IMG/VR virus record: IMGVR_UViG_3300042569_003095
Location: 1-24,632 of that record
Strand: one strand, 5' to 3'
DNA length: 24,632 nucleotides
DNA from: a virus
In this document: piece after piece, positions 13,003 through 19,288 of the stretch
Numbering within the stretch: position 1 is the stretch's first letter
Layout: each line of letters begins with the position of its first letter
Made by a program: the position numbers and the translations under genes
The notes under the pieces: model-generated
Database searches by the model: none
What the model was told of the DNA's origin: nothing
The model's input: only the letters and a program-made list of their open reading frames with translations

Positions 13003-13373
13003 TGATCGACTTCACCAAGGCGACGCCTGACGAGCGCGCGGCGCTGCTGGGGCGGGAGTTCAGGGGCGCTCTGGTGCTGGAGGCGGGTGCCGACGAAAGC
13101 GGGCAGTGGATGACGCGCCTGATGATGGACGGCCAGGCCGTGACGCTGATTGGCAACCCCAGCGATGCGCTGCGCACCTACCTTGCAGGGCAAGAGCCGG
13201 GGAGGGCAAGAGCCGGGGAGGGCAACGGCATGAGCGCGCGCCGCCAACTTCGCCAGCTTCGGGCCAAGGCCTGGGCCAATGGCGTGCTGGATCGCGTGCG
13301 CAATGGCGACAAGACACCGAGCCAGGCCCAAATCCTGCGCGCGTTGGTGCTAACCGGGGACTTGCGGCGATGA
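12999..13373 (+). CDS. Fused hypothetical protein created by a 16-bp duplication
   Basis: The product has 124 residues as the frame stands. The first 65 or so (MMIDFTKATPDERAALLGRE, then VTLIGNPSDALRTYLAGQ) look like a small alpha/beta protein; the last 47 (MSARRQLRQLRAKAWANGVL and on) look like an independent basic protein. The two are joined across two tandem copies of a 16-bp unit (13194-13225). With one copy, the first gene would stop at a TGA overlapping the ATG of the second (ATGA), the normal junction in this operon. The second part has its own GGGGAGGG site and ATG at 13230, so it may still be translated alone. Functions unknown. Confidence 0.6.
   Translation: MMIDFTKATPDERAALLGREFRGALVLEAGADESGQWMTRLMMDGQAVTLIGNPSDALRTYLAGQEPGRARAGEGNGMSARRQLRQLRAKAWANGVLDRVRNGDKTPSQAQILRALVLTGDLRR
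13194..13225 (+). repeat. 16-bp tandem duplication (two copies)
   Basis: The unit GAGCCGGGGAGGGCAA occurs at 13194-13209 and 13210-13225 without any spacer. The length is not a multiple of three, so it shifts the frame, and the unit includes the ribosome-binding site for the ATG at 13230. Confidence 0.9.
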
Positions 13374-13858
13374 GCTTCGTGACGCGCGAGCTCCGGCTTT
13401 GGGGCTACGAGCAGGGCAAGCGGCTGATTTGGCAGGTTCTGCCCGACATGGCCCAGGCCCTGCGCATGGGGGAGTGCCTGGAAATGGTGGTTCGGCCGAT
13501 GCGGCGCAGCTGCCCGCAGAACGCGAAGCTGCACGCGATGTTTGGCGACATTGCCGCCAGCGGCTGGACTTTCATGGGCCAGCGGCTGGACAGGGAGGAC
13601 GTGAAGCGGCTGATGGTGGACGCCTTCCACCGCGCGACCCGGGCGGATTCCGACATTGGGCCGCTTTGGCGGAGCTTTGGGCAGATTCGCACGATGCCGA
13701 GCCTGGACGGCACGGGCGTGGTGACGCTGGGCATGCCGACCCGCAAGTTCCCGAAGGCCCTGGCCAGCGCCATGATTGACTGGCTGAGCGCTTGGATGAT
13801 TGAACAAGACATTGACCTGGCCGATGGCGAGGCCAGTGAATGGCGAGAGGCAGCATGA
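13370..13858 (+). CDS. ninB: NinB-family recombination protein
   Basis: The 162-residue product contains the NinB signature: RSCPQNAKLHAMFGDIAASG, then DREDVKRLMVDAF, LDGTGVVTLGMPTRKFPK and a C-terminal WLSAWMIEQDIDLAD. Lambda NinB (Orf) has 146 residues and is a single-strand-binding recombination mediator that can replace RecF, RecO and RecR; the same role is expected here. Start 13370 overlaps the previous stop and its end overlaps the next start. It complements the YqaJ/ERF/SSB block on the other strand. Confidence 0.87.
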   Translation: MSFVTRELRLWGYEQGKRLIWQVLPDMAQALRMGECLEMVVRPMRRSCPQNAKLHAMFGDIAASGWTFMGQRLDREDVKRLMVDAFHRATRADSDIGPLWRSFGQIRTMPSLDGTGVVTLGMPTRKFPKALASAMIDWLSAWMIEQDIDLADGEASEWREAA

Positions 13859-14217
13859 CGGTGAGCTTGATTTGGACGGGCGCGGCCAAGGTGGGCCTGC
13901 TGCGCAAGGGAGAGCAGCAACGTAAGCGCGTGCGCGCCGCGCTGGCCAAGCGAGAAGCTCTTGAGCTGGAGCGCGTGCACCGCATCAGGGTTGGGTATCT
14001 CTGGAACTCCCGCCTGAAAGAACTGCCCTCGCGTTTGGGCGATGCGACGCGCCAAGCTGGGCTGACTCCCGTAGCGGTGGCGACACGGAATGACCCGCTG
14101 GACATGCTCGACCATGTGATTCTCAAGGTCAAGAACCGGCGCAAGACCACCAGCCTGGAGCTGCTGCGCAAGGTGCCGGGCGTTGCTTACGCCGAGTGGA
14201 TGGACGGGCCGGCATGA
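13855..14217 (+). CDS. Hypothetical basic phage protein
   Basis: This 120-residue strongly basic protein is rich in Arg, Lys and Leu, with helical N-terminal two thirds (LLRKGEQQRKRVRAALAKRE). A hydrophobic segment DMLDHVILKVKNRR and a C-terminal LELLRKVPGVAYAEWMDG follow. No family is recognised. The charge suggests nucleic-acid binding. ATGA overlaps link it to ninB upstream and to the HNH-like gene downstream, in the position lambda uses for its nin genes. Confidence 0.62.
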   Translation: MTVSLIWTGAAKVGLLRKGEQQRKRVRAALAKREALELERVHRIRVGYLWNSRLKELPSRLGDATRQAGLTPVAVATRNDPLDMLDHVILKVKNRRKTTSLELLRKVPGVAYAEWMDGPA

Positions 14218-14474
14218 ACAACAAGCTGACCGACGCCGAGCGCAAGCACCTGGCCAATGTCAAAGAGCTGCCGTGCTCTGTGTGCGATGCGCCAGGCCCG
14301 AGCGACGCGCACCACGTTTCTCAACATCGGCAATACACCTGCGTGGCGCTGTGCAAAGACTGCCACCAGGGTTCGATTCTTGGCTGGCACGGCCAGCGCC
14401 GGGCCTGGGCGGTGCGAAAGATGGACGAGCTGGACGCGCTGAATGTGACGCTGCGCCGGCTGTTTACCGCGTGA
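14214..14474 (+). CDS. HNH-like / Ref-like zinc-binding protein
   Basis: The product has 86 residues. The pattern is a compact treble-clef zinc fold: CSVC (C21, C24), AHHVSQHRQY (H33, H34), CKDCHQG (C47, C50, H51) and GWHG (H59). This resembles the HNH core of phage Ref/NinX-type recombination nucleases, but the asparagine of a full HNH motif is not evident, so nuclease activity is uncertain. Start 14214 overlaps the previous stop. After it comes a 56-base gap before the Q-like gene. Confidence 0.6.
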   Translation: MNNKLTDAERKHLANVKELPCSVCDAPGPSDAHHVSQHRQYTCVALCKDCHQGSILGWHGQRRAWAVRKMDELDALNVTLRRLFTA

Positions 14475-14530
14475 GAGCGCAAACCGATGCCGCCGCTTTG
14501 CCATGCTTCGGCGCCCTGACGAAAGGACAC

Positions 14531-14950
14531 ATGCAGACAAGCTCACATGAGAGGCGCGCACTGCGCCAGGCCGACCCGAGCGCTGACTGGCTGACCATCG
14601 ACCCGGATCAACGCGAGATAGACACCCAGCTAGCCAACTGGGCTCGCTGGGTTGCGGGCCGCCCGGCTTCAGTTACCTGCCCCATGTTCAGGCTCATGCG
14701 CAGCAACTTTGCGCGGGCCAGTTATGGGGCCCCAACAGCCATGGCCAGCGTGGATTCGCAGGCGGCGATGCGGGTTGAGAAGTCCATGCGGTACTTGCCC
14801 GAGCGAGCGCGCGAGCTTCTGAAAGGGTTTTACGTTCTGGAGGCGCACCCGAGGCGCCTGTGCCGCTTCTTGGGAATCAACATCCGAGACTTGGCTGGCG
14901 AGCTCAATGCTGCGCGGCGCATGCTGATGAACATCCTGCGGAGGCACTGA
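14531..14950 (+). CDS. Q-like late antiterminator candidate
   Basis: The product has 139 residues. It begins with a polar N-terminus and contains DTQLANWARWVAGRP, then a segment that looks like a helix-turn-helix: VDSQAAMRVEKSMRYLPERA, ELLKGFYVLE, RLCRFLGINIRDLAG. This sigma-like helical C-terminus and the position after the nin-like genes are those of phage Q antiterminators, although sequence identity to lambda Q is not evident. It may let RNA polymerase read through the terminator at 18829-18863. ATG 14531 follows AAAGGA, and the frame is open upstream only as a shadow of the HNH-like gene. Confidence 0.5.
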   Translation: MQTSSHERRALRQADPSADWLTIDPDQREIDTQLANWARWVAGRPASVTCPMFRLMRSNFARASYGAPTAMASVDSQAAMRVEKSMRYLPERARELLKGFYVLEAHPRRLCRFLGINIRDLAGELNAARRMLMNILRRH

Positions 14951-15201
14951 TGGCCGGGCAAGCGGTGCAGCTGCGCGACGGCAGCACGGTGGACAGCTGG
15001 AGCGAGGAATGGAGAGCGGAGTGCGCCGCCCTGGAGACTGAGGCGCTGCGCATTGCCCAGCTGCCGCGCTTCGAGCAGCGAGCCGGTGCGGTGGCGAACC
15101 ACGCGAAGCAGTACGGCCAGGCCTGGGCCGACCGGCTCAAGGCGCGATTGACGGCGCTGCGCCAGGCGCGGCTGGAGCAACAAGCAAAGGCAGCAGCATG
15201 A
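14950..15201 (+). CDS. Small conserved phage protein (DUF7696-like)
   Basis: The 83-residue, entirely helical product includes SWSEEWRAECAALETEALRI, RAGAVANHAKQYGQAWADRL, and a Lys/Ala-rich end. The EWRxEC start and alternating helices resemble a family of unnamed small phage proteins (DUF7696), assigned with low certainty. It is coupled to the Q-like gene by TGATG and to the RyR-domain gene by ATGA. Confidence 0.55.
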   Translation: MAGQAVQLRDGSTVDSWSEEWRAECAALETEALRIAQLPRFEQRAGAVANHAKQYGQAWADRLKARLTALRQARLEQQAKAAA

Positions 15202-15689
15202 GCCGAGACAGACAGATTGCCCTCGCTTTGCGCCAGTGCCTGGCGTCAATCGAGCGGCTGCTGGTGGCGATGGATGCCGCAAACGCGGCGCCGTTTGAGC
15301 CGGCGAAGGCTCGAATTGATAAACCCGAAAAGGAAAGCAGCATGAGTCATCCACTTGATCGAATTGCCCGCGTTTGCCACGAAGTAAACCGGGCTTACTG
15401 CCAAGCCCTGGGCGACAACAGCCAGGCCGCTTGGGAGGAGGCGCCCGAGTGGCAGCGCGTCAGCGCCCGCATGGGGGTAGACCTTCACTTGTCCGGCAAC
15501 TTTGGCCCCGAGGCCAGCCACATCGCATGGATGCGCCAGAAGCAAGAGGAGGGGTGGGTTTACGGCCCGGTCAAAGACCCCGAACTGAAGCAGCACCCTT
15601 GCATGTTGCCGTTCGATGAGCTTCCGCCCGAGCAGCAGGCCAAAGACTTCATTTTTCGCGCCATCGTCCACGCACTCCAGCAAGCGTGA
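15198..15689 (+). CDS. RyR-domain phage protein
   Basis: The product has 163 residues. Residues 52-160 contain a RyR (ryanodine-receptor repeat) domain, as found in some phage and bacterial proteins: RIARVCHEVNRAYCQALGD, then EAPEWQRVSARMGVDLH, WMRQKQEEGWVYGPVKDPEL, and PPEQQAKDFIFRAIVHAL. The bacterial domain is proposed to bind ligands or proteins; its phage role is unknown. An internal ATG at 15342 with an AAAGGAAAG site starts exactly where the domain begins, so either a longer protein or a fused pair of genes is possible; the N-terminal 48 residues look like a separate small helical protein. It ends the first rightward operon. Confidence 0.72.
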   Translation: MSRDRQIALALRQCLASIERLLVAMDAANAAPFEPAKARIDKPEKESSMSHPLDRIARVCHEVNRAYCQALGDNSQAAWEEAPEWQRVSARMGVDLHLSGNFGPEASHIAWMRQKQEEGWVYGPVKDPELKQHPCMLPFDELPPEQQAKDFIFRAIVHALQQA

Positions 15690-15738
15690 GCCGGGGCGCC
15701 GAGCTGCCCCAGTTCGTCAATCTTTAGTCGGTGAGTGC

Positions 15739-15767
15739 TTGACCGAGGGTATCCCGTTCGGGATACT
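15739..15767 (+). promoter_or_regulatory. Second operator-overlapped promoter (rdgC operon)
   Basis: TTGACC (15739-15744), 17 bases and GATACT (15762-15767) form a promoter. Its spacer and -10 are covered by the perfect 18-bp palindrome GTATCCCGTTCGGGATAC (15749-15766). The architecture equals that of 8978-9006, with operator and hexamers in the same register. It would drive rdgC and the genes behind it. Confidence 0.75.
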
Positions 15768-15803
15768 CCCGGCTCCGTTTTACTCCCGACGAAAGACCCG
15801 ACG

Positions 15804-16709
15804 ATGTTCAAAAATCTGACCGTTTACGCGCTGCCAGAGGCCTGCCGATTTCATGGCGGCTTGCCCCTGAATCTGAAGCTGGATGCGATGCCATTCCGGC
15901 CCTGCGGCCCGACCGAGCCCGAGAGCTGGGGCTTTGTGACGCCCCACGCCCACGCCAACGGCATGAGCGCACCGCTGGGCGATGGTCGCACGGTGCTTTG
16001 CGTGCGCCGCCAGCAGCGCAAAGTGCCAGCCGAAACCCTGCGCAAGCGTGTGGACGAGCTGGCCAAGACCTTCGAGCAGGAGACTGGGCGCAAAGCTGGC
16101 GCCAAGCGCCGCCGCGAGCTCAAGGACGAGGCCTTGCTGGAGCTGCTGCCGCAAGCATTCACCAAGGACACCACCGCCCTGGTGCTGATTGAGTGCCATC
16201 GTGACCGCCTGGTGATTGAAAGCACCAGCAACGGCATGCTGGATGGTGTGCTAACCACCTTGTCGAAGTCCATCCCTGGCTTCGTGGCAATGCCCTGGAA
16301 CACTGTGGACAGCCCAGCGAGCTGGATGGCCAGGCGGCTGATGGAGTGCGACGGTGGCGGTTTCACGCTGGACGTGGGCAGTGCCCTGGTGCTGGAGAAC
16401 GACATGGGCCGCCGCGTGAGCTGGGCCAATGCCGACCTGGGCGCCGATGATGTGCAGGGCAACCTGATGGCCGGCGCTGCTGTGCTGCGCATGGGCTTGG
16501 AGTTCAGTGGCCGCACCGAGTTTGCGCTGACCGAGAACGGCCAGCTGAAGGGCGTGGTGATGGACTTGGCGGCGATGGCGCAACCTGACGGCGACGCCGA
16601 GGGCTGGCGCACCGATGCCGAGCTGGTGACGGCCGAGCTGGCGTGCATCTTGGACGAGCTGGAGAGCGAGCTGGGCGGCCGCATGGCGCCGCTGGGGGTT
16701 GAGGCATGA
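15804..16709 (+). CDS. rdgC: RdgC recombination-associated protein
   Basis: The product has 301 residues, close to the normal length of RdgC. The N-terminus MFKNLTVYALPEACRFHGGL, the RPCGPTEPESWGFVTP block, a KRRRELKDEALLELLPQAF segment and the later FSGRTEFALTENGQLKGVVM region all match the family. RdgC forms a ring on double-stranded DNA and limits RecA filament formation. In a phage it may tune recombination or RecA-dependent repressor cleavage. ATG 15804 was chosen because the longer frame would begin inside the promoter. The upstream operator palindrome suggests control by the phage repressor. Confidence 0.88.
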   Translation: MFKNLTVYALPEACRFHGGLPLNLKLDAMPFRPCGPTEPESWGFVTPHAHANGMSAPLGDGRTVLCVRRQQRKVPAETLRKRVDELAKTFEQETGRKAGAKRRRELKDEALLELLPQAFTKDTTALVLIECHRDRLVIESTSNGMLDGVLTTLSKSIPGFVAMPWNTVDSPASWMARRLMECDGGGFTLDVGSALVLENDMGRRVSWANADLGADDVQGNLMAGAAVLRMGLEFSGRTEFALTENGQLKGVVMDLAAMAQPDGDAEGWRTDAELVTAELACILDELESELGGRMAPLGVEA

Positions 16710-17278
16710 GCACCACGAAGCTAGCCGATGCGCTGCCGCCGCTGCCCGACGTTGAATTGGCGGAGATTCGCAACGACTCCATTAACAAGACAAGGCTTTC
16801 TGAAACGGGCGCGCATTACTGGGGCTCTAACTGGCGCGAGGTGCGCAAGCTCTACACCGCCGAACAGATGCACGCCTACGCCGTCGCTGCCGTGGCCCAG
16901 GCAGAGGCAAAGCCTGCGCCGGCACAGTGGGCAGATGAATTGGCCCGCGAGCGGCTGTTACGTGGATCGGCTGAGCGGCAGCTTGAGCACTGCCGGGACC
17001 AACTGGCCCGCGCCAGAAACGACGCACGCCGCGAGTTGCTAGACCAGGGTTGGGTGCGTAGACAAGACCCCAGCGCACCCGCAGCGCCTGCCCCTGAGCA
17101 GCAGGCCGAGCCCTACACGTACGAGCGCCAAAAAGCAGCGTTTGAGGTATGGGCCAAGCGCCTTGGCCTGCGTCTTGATCGGTGGCGCATCCATCCCGAC
17201 TTTTGCGATCAAGCGGAGGCCGAGACATGGGCTGCGTGGCAAGCCTGGAAAGACAGCCCAGGCCACTGCGTCGATTGA
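16706..17278 (+). CDS. Modular phage hypothetical protein
   Basis: The product has 190 residues. Residues 40-60 hold the YTAEQMHAYAVAAVAQAEAK pattern common in small modular phage proteins of unknown function. A helical segment (ARERLLRGSAERQLEHCRDQ), a Pro/Ala-rich linker (about 124-135, APAAPAPEQQ), and a C-terminal AFEVWAKRLGLRL ... TWAAWQAWKDS module follow. The linkers are encoded by DNA repeats that recur in the next gene. Its start overlaps the rdgC stop (ATGA), so it shares the repressor-controlled transcript. Confidence 0.62.
   Translation: MSTTKLADALPPLPDVELAEIRNDSINKTRLSETGAHYWGSNWREVRKLYTAEQMHAYAVAAVAQAEAKPAPAQWADELARERLLRGSAERQLEHCRDQLARARNDARRELLDQGWVRRQDPSAPAAPAPEQQAEPYTYERQKAAFEVWAKRLGLRLDRWRIHPDFCDQAEAETWAAWQAWKDSPGHCVD
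16898..16920 (+). repeat. Linker repeat type A, copy 1
   Basis: This copy contains GAGGCAAAGCCTGCGCC (16904-16920) preceded by CAGGCA and encodes an AQAEAKPAP linker. Copies occur at 17944-17964 and 18322-18338, in the next gene. Confidence 0.7.
17075..17099 (+). repeat. Linker repeat type B, copy 1
   Basis: The core GCACCCGCAGCGCCTGC encodes an APAAPAP linker. Further copies are at 17773-17789, 18067-18087 and 18454-18478; the copy here and the one at 18454 agree over all 25 bases. Confidence 0.8.
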
Positions 17279-17283
17279 TTTTT

Positions 17284-17349
17284 GGGGCTGGCAGCAGCGC
17301 GGGGTTGCTGCCTTGCCGCGCCGTGCGCCTGGAACGCGCAGCCAGCCCC
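17284..17349 (+). other. Structured RNA or DNA element with three stems
   Basis: In the 104-base gap before the next gene, GGGGCTGGC (17284-17292) pairs perfectly with GCCAGCCCC (17341-17349). Inside lie a short hairpin (AGCA...TGCT, 17293-17309) and a second hairpin TGCGC/GCGCA (17324-17328 and 17336-17340) with a 7-base loop. Together this can form a three-way junction. No T-tract follows, so it is not a normal terminator. Confidence 0.45.
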
Positions 17350-17382
17350 ACCCAACTCTTCAGGATTACTTAAAGGTTCGCC

Positions 17383-18666
17383 ATGACAGCAATTGACCTA
17401 AATGACCGCGCTTTGCTCCAGTCTCTGCGCGCTGACGCAGAGGCGCAGCTCGCCTGCCCAGGGTGCTCCGAGGTCTGGGCCGACGCCTACCGCGATATTG
17501 CGCGGGCACTAGATCGGCTGGACGCGATGTGGGCGCGGGTAGAGATTGGGCAGGCGCACATCGTTGCGTCACAAGGGCTTGGCGAGCCTATTGCAGCCAC
17601 CCCAGCGCCTGCCCCAGCTGTCAAGGATTCCTTGACAACTGCGCCTGCTGAGCCGGTGGCGTGGGTTGACGAACGGGCCATCGCATGGCTGCAAGGCCGC
17701 AATCCTGCTGCGCACATCACAACCCCGTTGCAAGCCGGCAAGTCTTTCGAGCGCCCGATGCCACTCTACGCCGCACCCGCAGCGCCTGCTGTGCAAGTCG
17801 TGGTCGAGCGTGAGCGCGTATGGATCAAGCGCGGCGTGCAGTCGTTCATGCTGGCCTATGAGGCCGAGACGGATGCAGAACGCGAGTGGTTCGCGGGTCA
17901 GCTTCGCGCCGCTCTTTCCGGCTTTACACCTGATGTAAAGACCCAGGCAGAGGCAAGGCCTGCCGACCTTGCACAGACCATCCGAGGCATCACGGAGGCA
18001 TACCGTGGCACAGATTGCGGCAAGTGCGCAGAGTCCATTGGTGACCGCTTGATTAATGTCCTAGCCGCACCCGCAGCGCCTGCCCCCGAACCATTGATGA
18101 CTGGCTACTTGGTGCGCAACCGAAATCGGGTGGCGGAAGCCGTGGCGGTTTTCGGCCCTGCCAAAGACTTTGGCTACCTTTGGAGCTACATGCACGGCGC
18201 TGATGACATTGAGGCCACCGAAGCGTGCGCGCACCTTGAGGTCGTTCGCCTGTACTCAGCACCCGTAGCGCGCAAGCCCTACCCGAGCTATGCCGAAGAA
18301 GAAGCTACGCGGAAAACTCAGGAGGCAAAGCCTGCGCCTGCCGTGGTCGCGGCCTCAATGCAAGAGCTGGGGCAGCAGTCGTTCATGCACTTGTGGATGA
18401 GCTACCTAGACAAGAAAGCCGAGGTCGAGGACTTGCGCGAACGGCTTGCCGCAGCACCCGCAGCGCCTGCCCCTGAGCCGCTGACCATTCCGGAAGTCTG
18501 CGACCTAGTGGACGAAGCTGGGCTTGACTGGCAAAAGGGATGGCCCGTCAGTCCTTCGGAGTGCAACCGCTTTTTGCAACTTGCCACGTTGGTTCAGAAG
18601 GCATGCCTGAACAAGTGGGGCATCGCAGCCAGCAAGGGAGAGCAAGCCCGCCCCTCCGCAGATTGA
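17383..18666 (+). CDS. Multi-module phage protein joined by repeat-encoded linkers
   Basis: This 427-residue protein of unknown function is built from at least four short modules separated by Ala/Pro linkers. Residues about 1-65 are helical (RALLQSLRADAEAQL); 84-125 hold PVAWVDERAIAWLQG and LQAGKSFERPMPLYA, a module resembling ones in Ea22-like phage proteins; 135-185 begin VQVVVERERVWIKRG; 235-295 run from MTGYLVRNRNRVAEAVAVFG to a HLEVVRLYSAPV end; the last begins EPLTIPEVCDLVDEAGLDW. The linkers (APAAPAPEP, EAKPAPA) coincide with DNA repeats. ATG 17383 has AAAGG upstream. Such mosaic proteins often occupy non-essential early regions. Confidence 0.62.
   Translation: MTAIDLNDRALLQSLRADAEAQLACPGCSEVWADAYRDIARALDRLDAMWARVEIGQAHIVASQGLGEPIAATPAPAPAVKDSLTTAPAEPVAWVDERAIAWLQGRNPAAHITTPLQAGKSFERPMPLYAAPAAPAVQVVVERERVWIKRGVQSFMLAYEAETDAEREWFAGQLRAALSGFTPDVKTQAEARPADLAQTIRGITEAYRGTDCGKCAESIGDRLINVLAAPAAPAPEPLMTGYLVRNRNRVAEAVAVFGPAKDFGYLWSYMHGADDIEATEACAHLEVVRLYSAPVARKPYPSYAEEEATRKTQEAKPAPAVVAASMQELGQQSFMHLWMSYLDKKAEVEDLRERLAAAPAAPAPEPLTIPEVCDLVDEAGLDWQKGWPVSPSECNRFLQLATLVQKACLNKWGIAASKGEQARPSAD
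17773..17789 (+). repeat. Linker repeat type B, copy 2
   Basis: GCACCCGCAGCGCCTGC at a module boundary (about residue 131). It diverges after the core, so only 17 bases are shared. Confidence 0.7.
17944..17964 (+). repeat. Linker repeat type A, copy 2
   Basis: CAGGCAGAGGCAAGGCCTGCC differs from copy 1 at one position over the shared part and again marks a module boundary (about residue 188). Confidence 0.6.
18067..18087 (+). repeat. Linker repeat type B, copy 3
   Basis: GCACCCGCAGCGCCTGCCCCC precedes the EPLMTGYLV module (about residue 229). Confidence 0.75.
18322..18338 (+). repeat. Linker repeat type A, copy 3
   Basis: GAGGCAAAGCCTGCGCC matches copy 1 exactly over 17 bases, at about residue 314. 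Confidence 0.65.
18454..18478 (+). repeat. Linker repeat type B, copy 4
   Basis: Identical over 25 bases to the copy in the neighbouring gene (17075-17099). It precedes the final EPLTIPEV module (about residue 358). Confidence 0.8.
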
Positions 18667-18707
18667 GCTGTACGCGCGCGCGATAGCGCACGGCGGGGTT
18701 TTCACCT

Positions 18708-18716
18708 TGCTATGCT
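18708..18716 (+). promoter_or_regulatory. Candidate late promoter (extended -10)
   Basis: TGCTATGCT is an extended -10 element (TGn plus TATGCT) with no evident -35, about 110 bases before a terminator and 165 before the holin gene. This mirrors lambda pR', where Q acts on polymerase paused in the leader before the terminator tR'. Confidence 0.4.
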
Positions 18717-18828
18717 GCGCGCGTCAATTGCTGATTCCGGCTCAAGCCAGGTAAACGATGCGGCCCCGCAGGGAGTCGCGTCTCTGGCGCCGGTAGGTGT
18801 TTGGCGTCCTTTCGTCGGGACTGAACTG

Positions 18829-18863
18829 GCCCCCTTGGTGCAAACCTTGGGGGCTTTTTCTTT
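18829..18863 (+). terminator. Intrinsic terminator before lysis genes (tR'-like)
   Basis: GCCCCC (18829-18834) pairs with GGGGGC (18849-18854). An inner GGT-GCAA-ACC hairpin lies beyond a TT/TT internal loop, and TTTTTCTTTT follows. It lies between the candidate late promoter and the holin start, so late genes would need antitermination. Confidence 0.7.
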
Positions 18864-18880
18864 TCTTCGGAGCAAAACCA

Positions 18881-19288
18881 ATGAGGGCTACCCCTGTGAC
18901 AGAACCCGCTTCAACTGCGGCCGGCGCGGTGGCCGCTTGGAAATTCGGCCTGATTCACAAGCTGCTGACCCTGATTGCCATTGGCGGCCTGGGTGGTTTG
19001 CTGATTGCGGCATTCGATCCTCCCAAGAACCGCATGGTTCTGTTCGGCCAGGCGGCCGTGGCCGGCTTCTTGAGCCTGCTGCTGACCCTGCCAGTGCTGC
19101 GCGCGCTGGACTATTACGCGGCCTGGATTGACCTGGCCACGCCTGAGCAGTGGCTGGAGGCGGCGTTGCCGGTGGGCTTCTTGATCGGGGCGATGAGTTG
19201 GGGGCTCATGGGTGCCTTGGTGAAGCTGCGTGAGCTCATTCGGGTGCGCGCGGCGCGCTCGCTGGCCGAGAAAGCAGGTTTCAAGTGA
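18881..19288 (+). CDS. Holin-like membrane protein
   Basis: The product has 135 residues. Three transmembrane helices are visible: about 23-41 (LLTLIAIGGLGGLLIAAF), about 50-70 (GQAAVAGFLSLLLTLPVL) and about 93-113 (LPVGFLIGAMSWGLMGALV). A basic cytoplasmic tail (KLRELIRVRAARSLAEKAG) follows. Three spans and a charged C-terminus fit a class I holin, which would open the inner membrane at a set time to release the endolysin. ATG 18881 with a GGAG site was preferred because the upstream frame overlaps the terminator. It is the first gene behind the tR'-like terminator and is coupled by GTGA to the next gene. Confidence 0.68.
   Translation: MRATPVTEPASTAAGAVAAWKFGLIHKLLTLIAIGGLGGLLIAAFDPPKNRMVLFGQAAVAGFLSLLLTLPVLRALDYYAAWIDLATPEQWLEAALPVGFLIGAMSWGLMGALVKLRELIRVRAARSLAEKAGFK

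Noticed and set aside
14183-14530. N-terminal extension of the Q-like protein over the HNH-like gene
   Set aside because: The extension is an Arg/Pro/Ala-rich shadow of the HNH-like frame; the ATG at 14531 has its own ribosome-binding site.
15693-15710. Terminator after the RyR-domain gene
   Set aside because: GGGGC/GCCCC stem of 5 bp with an 8-base loop and no T-tract; too weak to call.
16898-18478. Linker repeats as CRISPR or insertion-sequence ends
   Set aside because: They are irregularly spaced, lie in coding sequence in frame with Ala-Pro linkers, and no transposase or target duplication is seen.
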